Source: Pseudomonadota bacterium
Lineage (GTDB): Bacteria > Pseudomonadota > Alphaproteobacteria > Rhodobacterales > Rhodobacteraceae
DNA: 64,000 bases
NCBI GenBank assembly: GCA_963205235.1
Contig: CAUJIP010000131.1
Location: 1-64,000, forward strand
Reading direction: 5' to 3'
The notes under the pieces are model-generated. The model was not told where the DNA came from and made no database searches. It saw only the letters and a list, made by a program, of their open reading frames with translations. The translations under genes and the position numbers were made by a program. Below are positions 50,299 through 59,728 of this stretch, in pieces (the stretch's first letter is position 1; every line of letters starts with the position of its first letter).

Positions 50299-51753
50299 TT
50301 AGGCGCTGACCTGAAACTCGGTCATCATGCCGCTGGCCAGATGCGCCATATGGTGACAATGCAGCATCCAGTTCGCCGCCTCGCCTGCATCGACCGCAAC
50401 GGTCACCATCGACATCGGCGGCAGATAGACCGTGTCGCGCACCGCCCCGGCAAAGACCCGCCCGCCCAGGTTCACCACCTGGAAGGCATGGCCGTGCAGG
50501 TGCATCGGATGGCCCATCATCGACATGTTGTGGAACATGATCTCCACCCGCTCGCCCGTCCGCGCGGTGACCGGGCCCGAGATCGCCCATTGATAGGGCA
50601 TCATCGACCCCGACAGCATCACCATCGGCGCCTGATCGACCGGCCGGACCGGAAGCGGGTTCAGCGCTACCAGTTGCGATTCCAGCGCCAGATCAAGCGC
50701 CGGGGCCACCTCTTCCCCCAAGACCGGCAGCTTGCCAATCGCCGCCCCGGCAGTCGCCAGAATGATCCCTGCCCGTTCCTGCGCCCCTTCGCGCAGCGCC
50801 AGAATCGGGAAGGCCCCCTCGCCCGCTGGCAGGTCGATCAAGAGGTCGATCCGCTGCGCCATCGCCAGACCGAACCGCCGCCCGGTGATGGGCTGAACCG
50901 GTTCGCCATCCACTGCGACCAATTGCGCATCGACCGCGCCCGTGTCGATCCAGAACACCGTCGCCGCCGCCGCGTTGATCACCCGAAGCCGCACCCGACC
51001 CCCGGCTTCAACCATGGTGACCTCGGGGTCGTTCAACGTCCGGTCATTGGCCAGATAGGCGTCAAAGGCGATGTCGTTCAGGTCCATCGCCATCCCACCC
51101 ATGCCCGACATATCCATGCCCGACATGTCCATTCCAGACATATCCATGCCCATCATGCCGGTGTCCCCTTCGGACCCCGCCATGCCATGCATGGCATGGT
51201 CCATCCCGCCCATGCCGCCGGTCAGACCTGCCAGAATCTCTTCGGGTGGCGTGAACGAGAAATCGTGCAGGAACATCACCACTTCCTGCCGGTCCTCGGC
51301 CACCTCTTCCGGGCGGCGCACGATCAGGGGGGCGGCCAGAAGCTGCATCTCTTGCACCGGGATATGGCTGTGCATCCAATGCGTGCCGGGGCGCGGGGTG
51401 AAGTCATAGTCCCGCACCTCACCCGGCGTCAGCGCGGGCATCGGATTGCCCGGCACCCCATCCTGAACATTCGGCGGAATCTGCCCGTGCCAATGCAGGA
51501 TCGTTTCGACATCCAGCCCATTGGTTACTGACAGCTGAAATGGTTCGCCGGGGTTCAGCAGCAACCCCTGACCGCCCAGTGAATTGGCGATGCCATAGAC
51601 AGTGGCCGCGCGCCCGTCGACATCCAGCACCCGGCTGGTGGCCGTCAGCCCAAGCGGAGAGGCGGCCCGAGCGGTGGCAGGGATCAGCGACAGCGCGCCA
51701 AGGGCGGCAGAAGCCCCCAGAAAGCCACGGCGGGTCAAAAATTGGGGTGTCAT
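50299..51753 (-). CDS. Tat-exported multicopper oxidase with Met-rich insert
   Basis: 484 residues. Twin-arginine signal LTRRGFLGASAALGALSL. Three cupredoxin domains with copper motifs HWHGQ, HWMHSH, HPMHLHGHAF and HCHHMAHLASGMM; the last includes the T1 Met ligand. A Met-rich insert (about residues 180-215) has tandem GMDMS units, as in CueO/CopA-type oxidases where it binds Cu(I). This predicts a periplasmic copper-detoxifying oxidase. The start at 51753 is set by the Tat signal. No copper ATPase or CueR gene is adjacent. Confidence 0.88.
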   Translation of the reverse strand: MTPQFLTRRGFLGASAALGALSLIPATARAASPLGLTATSRVLDVDGRAATVYGIANSLGGQGLLLNPGEPFQLSVTNGLDVETILHWHGQIPPNVQDGVPGNPMPALTPGEVRDYDFTPRPGTHWMHSHIPVQEMQLLAAPLIVRRPEEVAEDRQEVVMFLHDFSFTPPEEILAGLTGGMGGMDHAMHGMAGSEGDTGMMGMDMSGMDMSGMDMSGMGGMAMDLNDIAFDAYLANDRTLNDPEVTMVEAGGRVRLRVINAAAATVFWIDTGAVDAQLVAVDGEPVQPITGRRFGLAMAQRIDLLIDLPAGEGAFPILALREGAQERAGIILATAGAAIGKLPVLGEEVAPALDLALESQLVALNPLPVRPVDQAPMVMLSGSMMPYQWAISGPVTARTGERVEIMFHNMSMMGHPMHLHGHAFQVVNLGGRVFAGAVRDTVYLPPMSMVTVAVDAGEAANWMLHCHHMAHLASGMMTEFQVSA

Positions 51754-51990
51754 GTCGGTCCATCCTGGCCCGGAGGGGGCCGATTTTCGCGCCTTGGGGA
51801 CGGCGCCGGGGCAGATCTCTCCCAGCTTGAACTGGGGTGGAAAGCCCTGAAAGTCAATGCCTGCCCCGCCCCGCGTCCAAGGACGCAAGCTGCGGCATAC
51901 TGGTTCAAATTTTCAGAAGATAGTTCCCGGCCTTCAACGACTGGCAAGGGTTCTGCGGCAGCGTCAGCGCATCAGGACACGGGAATCCAG

Positions 51991-53562
51991 ATGGTCAACG
52001 CGACGAAACTGCCAGTCACCACCAATGTCGATGCGATGACGATGGCCGAAACCATGTTCGGTTCATCGATCAAGATCGTCGATGCCAGCTATACCGGCGA
52101 TCCGCTGTCCGCCGGGACTTATTCCGACGGGCTTTCAGTCACCAATGGTGTGGCCCCCTCGGACTCTGGCGTGATCCTGTCCACCGGCAAGGCCACCAGT
52201 TTTACCAATGCCAAGGGCGAGGCGAACCAGACCGCCTCGAAAAGTTACGATTCCGAAGGGGAAGAAAACGATCAGGATCTGAACGATGTCGCCGGGGCCA
52301 AGACCTATGATGCCGCGATCTTTGAATCGAAATTCGTCCCGCAAGGGTCAGTCCTGACCATGCAGGTCAGTTTCTCGTCGGAGGAGTATCTGGAATATGT
52401 CGATTCCGGCTTCAACGACGCGGTTGGCGTCTGGGTCAACGGCGAAAAGGCGCAGCTTACCGTTGGCGATGGCGACATCTCGATCGACAACATCAACCCC
52501 AATTCCAATGGCAATCTCTACATCGACAACGCGAAGGACCAGTTCAACACCGAAATGGACGGGTTCACCGTCACCCTGACGCTGAAGGCCAATGTGGTGC
52601 CCGGCCAGGTCAACACGATCAAGATCGGCATCGCCGATGGGGGCGACGCGGTTTACGACAGCAACCTGATGATCGTCGCCGATTCCATCCAGACCGAAGT
52701 TGTCGCCGAAGATGACCGTTTCACCGTCGGTCGGGACGAAAAGACGACCGTCAACCTGACGGGCAACGATCTTGATGCCGCTGGCGGCAAGCTGATCATC
52801 ACCAAGATCAACGGCGTTCCGGTCAAGGAGGGCAGCCACGTCATCCTGCCTTCCGGGCTTGAGATCGTGGTCAACGCCGACGGCACGATCACCGTGGTCA
52901 GCGACCCGGAGGAGGCCGAGGGCGACGTCAGCTTTTCCTACGAGATTCAGAATGACAACGGCGTCAGCGATGTCGGTTTCGTCAAAGGTCAGGTGGTGCC
53001 CTGTTTCGTCGAAGGCGCGCGGATCGAAACCGACCGCGGCCCGATCCCGGTCGAAGAAATTGCCGTCGGCGACAGGGTCCTGACGCTGGACGATGGGTTT
53101 CAGCCAGTGCGCTGGCACGGGCGGCGCGACGTGGTCTCGCGTGGCGAACTTGCCCCGGTCCGCATTCAGGCTGGCACGTTCGGCGACCACGGTGCCCTTG
53201 CCGTTTCGCCGCAGCACCGGTTGCATTTCGCGGGCTGGCAGGCCGAACTCTACTGTGGCGAGGCCGAGGTTCTGGTCCGCGCGATCCATCTGGTCAAGGC
53301 CGGGCACCTGCCGCAGGACCAGTCGGGAAGGCCCGTCACCTATCACCACCTGCTGTTTGATCGCCACCAGATCATCCGGGCCGAGGGGCTGTGGAGCGAA
53401 AGCTATTACCCCGGCCCGTCAACCATGCTTGGCCACGATCCCGCCACCCAGGCCGAGCTTTTGATGCTGTTCCCCGAACTGAAGCTGGACCCGTCGCAAG
53501 GCTACGGTGTCTCTGCCCGCCCCGAGGCAACTGCACAAGCCGCGGCGCTTTTGCTGGCCTGA
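51991..53562 (+). CDS. Hint-domain surface protein with choice-of-anchor L-like domain
   Basis: 523 residues. The N-terminal 210 residues resemble the choice-of-anchor L adhesin-type domain (VSFSSEEYLEYVDSGFNDAVG). A cadherin/VCBS-like segment follows (DDRFTVGRDEKTTVNLTGND). The C-terminal Hint domain starts at VPCFVEGARIETDRG, with VEEIAVGDRVLTLDDG and an SPQHRLHF histidine block. No Sec signal is seen, so type I secretion is likely. The 237-bp upstream gap is divergent from the oxidase. The ATG has GGGAA with a GANTC site in it. Hint proteins are abundant in Rhodobacterales; their role is unclear. Confidence 0.8.
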   Translation: MVNATKLPVTTNVDAMTMAETMFGSSIKIVDASYTGDPLSAGTYSDGLSVTNGVAPSDSGVILSTGKATSFTNAKGEANQTASKSYDSEGEENDQDLNDVAGAKTYDAAIFESKFVPQGSVLTMQVSFSSEEYLEYVDSGFNDAVGVWVNGEKAQLTVGDGDISIDNINPNSNGNLYIDNAKDQFNTEMDGFTVTLTLKANVVPGQVNTIKIGIADGGDAVYDSNLMIVADSIQTEVVAEDDRFTVGRDEKTTVNLTGNDLDAAGGKLIITKINGVPVKEGSHVILPSGLEIVVNADGTITVVSDPEEAEGDVSFSYEIQNDNGVSDVGFVKGQVVPCFVEGARIETDRGPIPVEEIAVGDRVLTLDDGFQPVRWHGRRDVVSRGELAPVRIQAGTFGDHGALAVSPQHRLHFAGWQAELYCGEAEVLVRAIHLVKAGHLPQDQSGRPVTYHHLLFDRHQIIRAEGLWSESYYPGPSTMLGHDPATQAELLMLFPELKLDPSQGYGVSARPEATAQAAALLLA

Positions 53563-53720
53563 CTGATGGCCAACACGGTGCGCACCAAAAGCAAACGACC
53601 ACCCTGGGGGAAGGGTGGCCGTCGCAACTCATACATGGGAACTTTACTGGTTCTGGGGAACTTGAAGGTCCTGTCGTCGGCCCTGTCACAAGCCGGGCAA
53701 CAGCGTCGTCACGGCTGAAG

Positions 53721-53927
53721 TCACACGCCGCCGCAGGCCGAACCTTCGCGGGTCACGATCTGGCTGATGGTCGCGGCCTGAACCGGACGATAGGCGCAAC
53801 GGCCCGAACGGCGGCCGAAGTCTTCGGTTTCGGACGAGGTGACCGACGACGCGACGGTCGGCAGGTTCAGGGCCAGAACGGGGCCAGCAAGCGAGGTCAG
53901 GACAAGTGCGGTGAACAGGGATTTCAT
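53721..53927 (-). CDS. Small secreted protein of unknown function
   Basis: 68 residues. The ATG at 53927 gives a clean signal peptide (KSLFTALVLTSLAGPVLA), leaving about 50 residues with two cysteines (GRCAY, SACGG) and polar content (VASSVTSSETEDFGRRSG). No family is recognised. It lies between the Hint gene (convergent) and dapD (upstream on the same strand, 135 bp away). Confidence 0.6.
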   Translation of the reverse strand: MKSLFTALVLTSLAGPVLALNLPTVASSVTSSETEDFGRRSGRCAYRPVQAATISQIVTREGSACGGV

Positions 53928-54062
53928 TTTGGCGGCCTTTCGGGGCATGTGTTTCAACACCCCCAAACTGCCCCGATTCTCCCGCCATGTATCCGGCCCA
54001 AGGTCTGCCGATATTCGGGCTATTTTTCAGACCAAAGTCTGAAAACGGCCCCAGGTCGCCCC

Positions 54063-54896
54063 TCAGTCCCGCAAAAGCTCGTTGATGCTGGTCTTCGACC
54101 GGGTCTGCGCATCGACCTTCTTGACGATCACCGCGCAGTACAGGTTGATTCCCCCCTTCGACGGCATCGACCCCGCGACGACGACCGACCCCGCGGGAAC
54201 CTCGCCATACATCACTTCGCCGGTCTCCCGGTCGACGATCTTGGTCGACTTGCCGATGAAGACGCCCATGCCAAGGACGGACCCTTCGCGGATGATGCAG
54301 CCCTCAACCACCTCGGACCGCGCGCCGATAAAGCAGTTGTCCTCGATGATCGTCGGGCCAGCCTGCATCGGTTCCAGCACGCCGCCGATGCCCACACCGC
54401 CCGACAGGTGCACGTTCTTGCCGATCTGCGCGCACGAACCCACCGTAGCCCAGCCGTCGACCATCGAGCCCTCATCGACATAGGCCCCGATGTTCACGAA
54501 GGACGGCATCAAGACCACGCCCTTGGCGATATAGGCCGAGCGGCGGACGATAGACCCCGGAACCGCGCGGAACGCCGCCTTGCGCCAGTCTTCGGCGCTC
54601 CAGCCCTGCCATTTCGACGCGACCTTGTCCCACCAGTTCGACCCGCCATTGCTGCCGGAAATCTCGTACATATCCGTCAGCCGGAACGACAGCAGCACCG
54701 CCTTCTTGGCCCACTGGTTCACATGCCAGTCACTGCCGCGCTTTTCCGCAACCCGCAGCGACCCACTGTCCAGCGCGGTCAGCGTCGCCTCGATGGCATC
54801 GCGCACTTCGCCCTTGGTGGCGGGGGAAATCCCGTCGCGCGCCTCCCAGGCGGCTTCGATGGCGGCTTCAAGGGTGGCATTGCTGGTGGCGGACAT
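54063..54896 (-). CDS. dapD: Tetrahydrodipicolinate N-succinyltransferase
   Basis: 277 residues, the standard length. Transfers succinyl from succinyl-CoA to tetrahydrodipicolinate in lysine/DAP synthesis. An N-terminal helical domain leads to a left-handed beta-helix of hexapeptide repeats ([20 protein letters not shown] in part, [20 protein letters not shown]). It acts with dapE, 5 kb downstream on the same strand. Confidence 0.96.
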   Translation of the reverse strand: MSATSNATLEAAIEAAWEARDGISPATKGEVRDAIEATLTALDSGSLRVAEKRGSDWHVNQWAKKAVLLSFRLTDMYEISGSNGGSNWWDKVASKWQGWSAEDWRKAAFRAVPGSIVRRSAYIAKGVVLMPSFVNIGAYVDEGSMVDGWATVGSCAQIGKNVHLSGGVGIGGVLEPMQAGPTIIEDNCFIGARSEVVEGCIIREGSVLGMGVFIGKSTKIVDRETGEVMYGEVPAGSVVVAGSMPSKGGINLYCAVIVKKVDAQTRSKTSINELLRD

Positions 54897-54990
54897 GAAA
54901 CTCTCCCTCTGGGTCGGGGCCTTCTAGGGCATCGGACAGCAAATGTCAGCGTCCTTCGCACTGCCCGATATCAGCATCTTGCCGCAGGCC

Positions 54991-55917
54991 TTAGACCGGC
55001 GCTTCGGTCGGGTTCGCCCCGCAGACCAGAACCGCGACCCTCTCCCCCGGCGCAGGCTGGTACGCGCCCGAGATCAACGCAGCCAGCGCGCAGGCCCCGC
55101 CCGGCTCTACCCATTGCCGCACGCCTTGCCAAAGCCGCGCCTGGGCCTGGGCAATCGCCGCGTCCGAGACCAGAACCGAGGTCACCCCATGCCGAACCGC
55201 AAAATCATAGCCCAACCGCCCGATCCGGGGCGCGCCCAGGGCGCTGGCGGCGATCCCGCCGACGTCGACCAGGGTTTCCGGCCCGCCCTGCAAGGCGCGA
55301 TGCAGTGTCGGAGCCAGTTCCGGCTCGACCGCCACCACCTTGCGGCGACCCTGAAGCCAGGCCAACGCCCCGCCGATCAACCCGCCACCTCCGACGGCGA
55401 TCAGCACGGTATCAGCCGCCAGCCCCTGCTCCTCCCATTCCTTCGCCACGGTGCCTTGCCCCGCCAGTGTCGGAGGCGCGTCAAAGGCATGGATCATCAG
55501 CGCCCCGGTCTTCGCACACCAGGCCTCGGCCCGCGCCGAAGCCTCGATGAAACTGCCGGGCACTTCCTCGACCTCGGCACCCTGGGCCTTGATCAGCGCG
55601 ATCTTGGCCGGGCTGGCCATCGCAGGCACGAAGATCCGCGCCGGTTTTCCCAGGCGCGCCGCCGCAGCCGCCAGCGCAGCCCCGTGGTTCCCGCCCGAAG
55701 TCGCCGTCACTCCGGCTGCGGGGATATCCAGCGACAAAAGGCTGTTGAACGCCCCGCGCGCCTTGAAACTGCCAGTCACCTGCAGATGCTCAAGCTTTAC
55801 CTCGACCGGATAGGGCAAAAGCTCGCGCGTCGTGATCACTGGCGTGCGCAGCAGATGCGCGGCAATCCGGTCATGGGCGCGGGCGATGTCTTCGGGGCTG
55901 ATCCTGGCATCGGGCAT
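54991..55917 (-). CDS. Threonine/serine dehydratase-like PLP enzyme
   Basis: 308 residues, fold type II. The PLP lysine is in VTGSFKARGAFN; the substrate and PLP-binding loop is TATSGGNHGAALA, and the phosphate-binding glycines are in AVGGGGLIGG. There is no C-terminal ACT or regulatory domain, so it is the short catabolic or racemase-like type rather than IlvA. The ATG at 55917 is used. It is divergent from the LOG gene with 75 bp between starts. The physiological substrate (threonine, serine or another hydroxy amino acid) is uncertain. Confidence 0.85.
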   Translation of the reverse strand: MPDARISPEDIARAHDRIAAHLLRTPVITTRELLPYPVEVKLEHLQVTGSFKARGAFNSLLSLDIPAAGVTATSGGNHGAALAAAAARLGKPARIFVPAMASPAKIALIKAQGAEVEEVPGSFIEASARAEAWCAKTGALMIHAFDAPPTLAGQGTVAKEWEEQGLAADTVLIAVGGGGLIGGALAWLQGRRKVVAVEPELAPTLHRALQGGPETLVDVGGIAASALGAPRIGRLGYDFAVRHGVTSVLVSDAAIAQAQARLWQGVRQWVEPGGACALAALISGAYQPAPGERVAVLVCGANPTEAPV

Positions 55918-55992
55918 CGGCGATCCTTTTTCCGTTTCTTGCCGGGTCTCATCCCTATATGGCTTGGGGAAGGTCACACAGACGGACAGAAA

Positions 55993-56817
55993 ATGAAAGA
56001 CGAACCCCGAAGCCACCCATTCCGCGACAGCGTCGAAGACATCGCCGCCGCGAAACGCATTCCCGACACGCCCCAGACCCGCGCGCCCGCTTACCGGTTG
56101 GCCTTCGCCGACCGCGATTTCATGACCCGCGACGAGCTGCGCCCCGTCCGTCTGCAGCTTGAACTTCTGAAGCCGCAACTGATCATGGACGAACGCGGTA
56201 TCGAATCGACCATCGTCATGTTCGGCGGTGCCCGTATCCCCGCCCCCGAACACCGCGACACTGCGCGCACCAAGACCCTTGCCGGTCTGTCGCACTACTA
56301 CGAAGAAGCGCGCCGCTTTGCAAAGATCATGACTGAACGGTCACTGGAAACCTATGGCCGCGAGAACGTCATCTGCACCGGTGGTGGCCCCGGCGTGATG
56401 GAGGCGGGGAACAGGGGCGCAAGCGAGGCTGGTGGCCAGTCGATCGGCCTGAACATCGTCTTGCCGCATGAACAGGCCCCGAACGCTTTTGTGACGCCCG
56501 ACCTGTCGTTCAACTTCCACTACTTCGCGATCCGCAAGATGCATTTCCTGATGCGCGCCCGCGCCGTCTGCGTCTTCCCCGGCGGCTTCGGCACTATGGA
56601 CGAGATGTTCGAAAGCCTGACCCTGATCCAGACCGGACGGATGAAACCGATCCCCTTCCTGCTTTTCGGGCGGGAGTGGTGGGAGAAGGTCGTGAACTGG
56701 CAACACCTCGCCGACGCAGGGGTCATCGCCCCCGAAGACCTGTCGCTGTTTGCCATGGTCGAAACGGCGGAAGAGGCTTTGGCGGTGATCGATGGATGGG
56801 GGGCCGAAGCACGGTAG
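55993..56817 (+). CDS. LOG family protein (cytokinin riboside phosphate phosphoribohydrolase-like)
   Basis: 274 residues. The Rossmann-like LOG fold has the motifs GGGPGVMEAGNRGA and PGGFGTMDEMFE, which in LOG enzymes bind and hydrolyse nucleoside 5-prime monophosphates. FGGARIPAPE is the usual first strand. The N-terminal extension of about 70 residues is typical of the longer bacterial group (TIGR00730-like). The start at 55993 is chosen because the long frame upstream is antisense to the dehydratase gene. Three hairpins follow the stop. Confidence 0.88.
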   Translation: MKDEPRSHPFRDSVEDIAAAKRIPDTPQTRAPAYRLAFADRDFMTRDELRPVRLQLELLKPQLIMDERGIESTIVMFGGARIPAPEHRDTARTKTLAGLSHYYEEARRFAKIMTERSLETYGRENVICTGGGPGVMEAGNRGASEAGGQSIGLNIVLPHEQAPNAFVTPDLSFNFHYFAIRKMHFLMRARAVCVFPGGFGTMDEMFESLTLIQTGRMKPIPFLLFGREWWEKVVNWQHLADAGVIAPEDLSLFAMVETAEEALAVIDGWGAEAR

Positions 56818-56882
56818 GGTGCGCTACAGCGCACCGCCCTTTGGCGGGCATCACAGGGTCGTAGGTCGGGCTTCAGCCCGAC
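56818..56882. repeat. Cluster of three short hairpins after the LOG gene
   Basis: GGTGCGC-taca-GCGCACC (56818-56835), CCGCC/GGCGG (56834-56847) and GTCGGGC-ttca-GCCCGAC (56865-56882). The last is the GTCGGGCTTCAGCCCGAC type of palindrome that I recall from many proteobacterial genomes. It begins one base after the LOG stop, between convergent genes. Confidence 0.75.
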
Positions 56883-56939
56883 TCCCGGACGCCCCCCGAT
56901 TCGCCCTGCATGGTTAACGCCCCGCTCGCCTTCCCCGAT

Positions 56940-56980
56940 GGAAGACGGAAGCAAGACGTTTGGAAGACGAAAGGAAGACG
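56940..56980. repeat. Short GGAAGACG direct repeats
   Basis: GGAAGACG occurs at 56940-56947, 56962-56969 and 56973-56980, with a related GGAAGCAAGACG between. It lies in the gap between the LOG gene and the convergent glycosylase gene. Confidence 0.6.
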
Positions 56981-57019
56981 CTTTACCTTTCGGAAACCTT
57001 TCCTGTTAAGCCTGCGTTC

Positions 57020-58231
57020 TCAATCCCTTGGCAGGGCCAGGGTCTCCCTTTCCCACCTATCCAGAAATTCCACCCTGTCACAGCCCGCAAACCCCGCCAG
57101 CCGGTCCAGTTCCGCCTCCAGTTTCGCCAGCCGACCCTTGGTCAGCTTGACCCCCGCCTCGGGCCAGAAGGCCTTGACCCGCAGGCTACCCGCATCGCGA
57201 AACGCCTTGACGTCGATCCGTCCGACCAGCCGGTCACCTTCCAGCACCGGGAAGACATAGTAGCCCCAGGTCCGTTTCGGTTCGGGCACGAAAACCTCGA
57301 TCCGGTAGAAGAACCCGAACAGGAATTCCGCCCGCTTGCGGTCGCGAAGCGCGGGGTCGAAGGGCGACAAGATGCGGAGGCGGGGCAGGGGGTCTGGTGG
57401 CGGAGCATCCAGAATGTCAGGGAAAGCCAATGACTTGCGGCGTTGACCCTCGGCCCCTTCAACCTCGACCTCGATGATCTCGCCCCGCGACAGGGCCGCG
57501 CGGCACCAGTCCCTTGCCGCCTCGGGGGGGATCGCTTTCCAATAGGCGGCGATCTCTCCACTGGTGCCAAAGCCCAGATGCCGCAGCGCTGACCGGCAGG
57601 CCCAATCGGTGACCTCCTCCTCCGGCACCGGGGCGCGGTGTTGGTCGGGGATCACCCGTTCGGTCAGGTCATAGATCTTGGCGAACCCATCCCGCCGGGT
57701 GATGGCAAGCCGCCCGGTCCGCCACAGCCATTCCAGCGCGGTCTTTGACGGATGCCAATCCCACCAGCCGCCCTTGCCCCGCACCTCACCCTCGCCAACA
57801 TCGGCGGTTCCGACCGGCCCGTCCTTGGCTATGCGATTGAGAATGCTTTCAAATTGTTCCTCATACCCATCGCGAAACCAGCTTTTCCAATTCGCATGCA
57901 GCCGCTTTTCGTCGCGCTGAAACCGGTGCTGCCAGACCCCATGCAACCGCGTGGGCAGGATCGAGGCGTCATGCGTCCAATGTTCCCAAAGACTGCGATC
58001 CTTCTCCAGCAACCGCTTCAAGGCCGGTGGCCGATAGCTTTGCCGCCGCGACCACAGGATCATGTCATGCGCCCGGGCAACGGTGTTGATGCTGTCGACC
58101 TGCACAAAGCCGATCCGTTCGATCAGACCCTGCAAATCCTGCCCCTTGGCCGCGCCGCTGGGGGCCCCGATCAAGGCATGGCGATCAAGAAAGATACGGC
58201 GGGCGGCGGGGTTGGGGATCAACTGCGGCAT
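57020..58231 (-). CDS. YcaQ/AlkX-type DNA glycosylase (winged-helix family)
   Basis: 403 residues of the HTH_42 family. The catalytic QxD motif is visible in GFVQVDSINTVARAHD, the pattern of the YcaQ branch that unhooks interstrand cross-links; AlkZ-type enzymes have QxQ. WEHWTHDASILP and the LRILSPFDPALRDRKRAEFLFGF block (in part) are family hallmarks. The ATG at 58231 is used; the frame upstream begins with ATT. It stands alone between convergent and divergent neighbours. Confidence 0.85.
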   Translation of the reverse strand: MPQLIPNPAARRIFLDRHALIGAPSGAAKGQDLQGLIERIGFVQVDSINTVARAHDMILWSRRQSYRPPALKRLLEKDRSLWEHWTHDASILPTRLHGVWQHRFQRDEKRLHANWKSWFRDGYEEQFESILNRIAKDGPVGTADVGEGEVRGKGGWWDWHPSKTALEWLWRTGRLAITRRDGFAKIYDLTERVIPDQHRAPVPEEEVTDWACRSALRHLGFGTSGEIAAYWKAIPPEAARDWCRAALSRGEIIEVEVEGAEGQRRKSLAFPDILDAPPPDPLPRLRILSPFDPALRDRKRAEFLFGFFYRIEVFVPEPKRTWGYYVFPVLEGDRLVGRIDVKAFRDAGSLRVKAFWPEAGVKLTKGRLAKLEAELDRLAGFAGCDRVEFLDRWERETLALPRD

Positions 58232-58365
58232 CGACAATCGCTACCATTTCAAACTGTTTCCAGCAAAGCCGAAATCGTGACCAAAAGCCGTGGCCCGAAC
58301 GGTTGTATTCTGCGGATCAGAACTTACTATCCCATTGTCTTCTGACATTTTTCCCGAAATCGCAC

Positions 58366-59727
58366 ATGGCCTTGCTGCAGATGGCAGAGAGGACCGGAAA
58401 GGACCGTGAAGCATTGCCCCACGAAACGCCCCTGATCGCCACCCTTGTTGCTGGCTTTGGCCTGGCCTTCCTGTTCGCCCTTGTCGCGCAGCGTCTGAAA
58501 CTGCCGTTGATCGCGGGGTATCTTCTGGCAGGCATCGTGATCGGGCCGTTCACGCCGGGTTATGTGGCCGATCTGGAACTGGCGGCAGAACTGGCCGAGT
58601 TGGGGGTGATCCTGCTGATGTTCGGGGTCGGGCTGCATTTCGCGCCGCGTGATCTGATGGCGGTCAAGGCGCTGGCCGTGCCGGGGGCGCTGGGCCAGAT
58701 CGCCGTGGCGACCCTGTCCGGAACGGCGCTTGGCTGGCTGATGGGCTGGGGCATCGGGGCGGCCCTGATCTTTGGGCTGGCGCTTTCTGTCGCCTCGACG
58801 GTCGTCCTTTTGCGCGCCATGCAGGATCGCGACCTGATCCAGTCGGACAAGGGCCGCGTTGCCGTCGGCTGGCTGATTGTCGAGGATCTGGTGATGGTCC
58901 TGACTTTGGTGCTGATTCCGCCCTTGGCCGGCCTTCTGGGTGGCGTTGCCATGCCGGTCGGAGAGGATTCGGCCATGGTGGCCGAAGTCAGCAATGGGAT
59001 CGGCATCGGTCCCATTGCCGCGACCGTGCTTGTGACGCTTGCCAAGGCGGCGGCCTTCGTTGCGCTGATGCTGGTGGTCGGTCAGCGCCTCATTCCGCTG
59101 GTCCTGCACTACGTGTCCCAGACCAGATCGCGCGAATTGTTCCGGTTGGCCGTTCTGGCCATCGCCTTGGGCGTTGCCTATGGCGCGACGCATTTCTTCG
59201 GCGTGTCCTTTGCCCTTGGCGCGTTCTTTGCCGGGATGGTCATGTCGTCTTCGACCCTGTCGCAGCAGGCCATGCGGGAAACCCTGCCGTTGCGCGATGC
59301 ATTCGCCGTGCTGTTCTTCGTGTCCGTTGGCATGCTGTTCAACCCGGCGGTCGTCGTCTCGGCCCCGCTGGCGCTGATCGGGACGGTCGTGATCATCATC
59401 GGCATCAAGTCGGTCGCCGCCTATTACATCGTGCGCGGCTTTGGGCATGGCCACGATCAGGGCCTGACGATTGCCGCCAGCCTTGCCCAGATTGGCGAGT
59501 TTTCGTTCATCCTGATCTCGATGGGGGTGCATCTTGCCATTGTCCCGCCCGAGGCGCGCGATCTGGTGGTGGCAGGGGCGATGATCTCGATCCTGGCGAA
59601 CCCGCTTCTGTTCCATCTGCTGGACCGCAGGGCGGCGCGGAAGGCGTCAGTGGCCCCGGATGTGGCGCAAGGGGGCGGTGTGGCTGTGGCCGGGGAAGAC
59701 GCAGTCGAACCGGCGCAGCAGGGCTGA
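58366..59727 (+). CDS. Kef-type K+/H+ antiporter membrane subunit (CPA2), without RCK domain
   Basis: 453 residues from 58366 (58381 is an alternative). About 12 transmembrane helices. TPLIATLVAGFGLAF at the start, LMFGVGLHFAPRDL, VGWLIVEDLVMVL with the conserved Asp, and FGVSFALGAFFAGM identify the CPA2/YbaL-KefB type. YbaL proteins carry a C-terminal TrkA-N/RCK nucleotide-binding domain; here the chain ends about 25 residues after the last helix. Gating by NAD(H) is therefore absent or supplied in trans. It converges on the P-loop gene with a 1-nt gap. Confidence 0.85.
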   Translation: MALLQMAERTGKDREALPHETPLIATLVAGFGLAFLFALVAQRLKLPLIAGYLLAGIVIGPFTPGYVADLELAAELAELGVILLMFGVGLHFAPRDLMAVKALAVPGALGQIAVATLSGTALGWLMGWGIGAALIFGLALSVASTVVLLRAMQDRDLIQSDKGRVAVGWLIVEDLVMVLTLVLIPPLAGLLGGVAMPVGEDSAMVAEVSNGIGIGPIAATVLVTLAKAAAFVALMLVVGQRLIPLVLHYVSQTRSRELFRLAVLAIALGVAYGATHFFGVSFALGAFFAGMVMSSSTLSQQAMRETLPLRDAFAVLFFVSVGMLFNPAVVVSAPLALIGTVVIIIGIKSVAAYYIVRGFGHGHDQGLTIAASLAQIGEFSFILISMGVHLAIVPPEARDLVVAGAMISILANPLLFHLLDRRAARKASVAPDVAQGGGVAVAGEDAVEPAQQG

Positions 59728-59728
59728 A

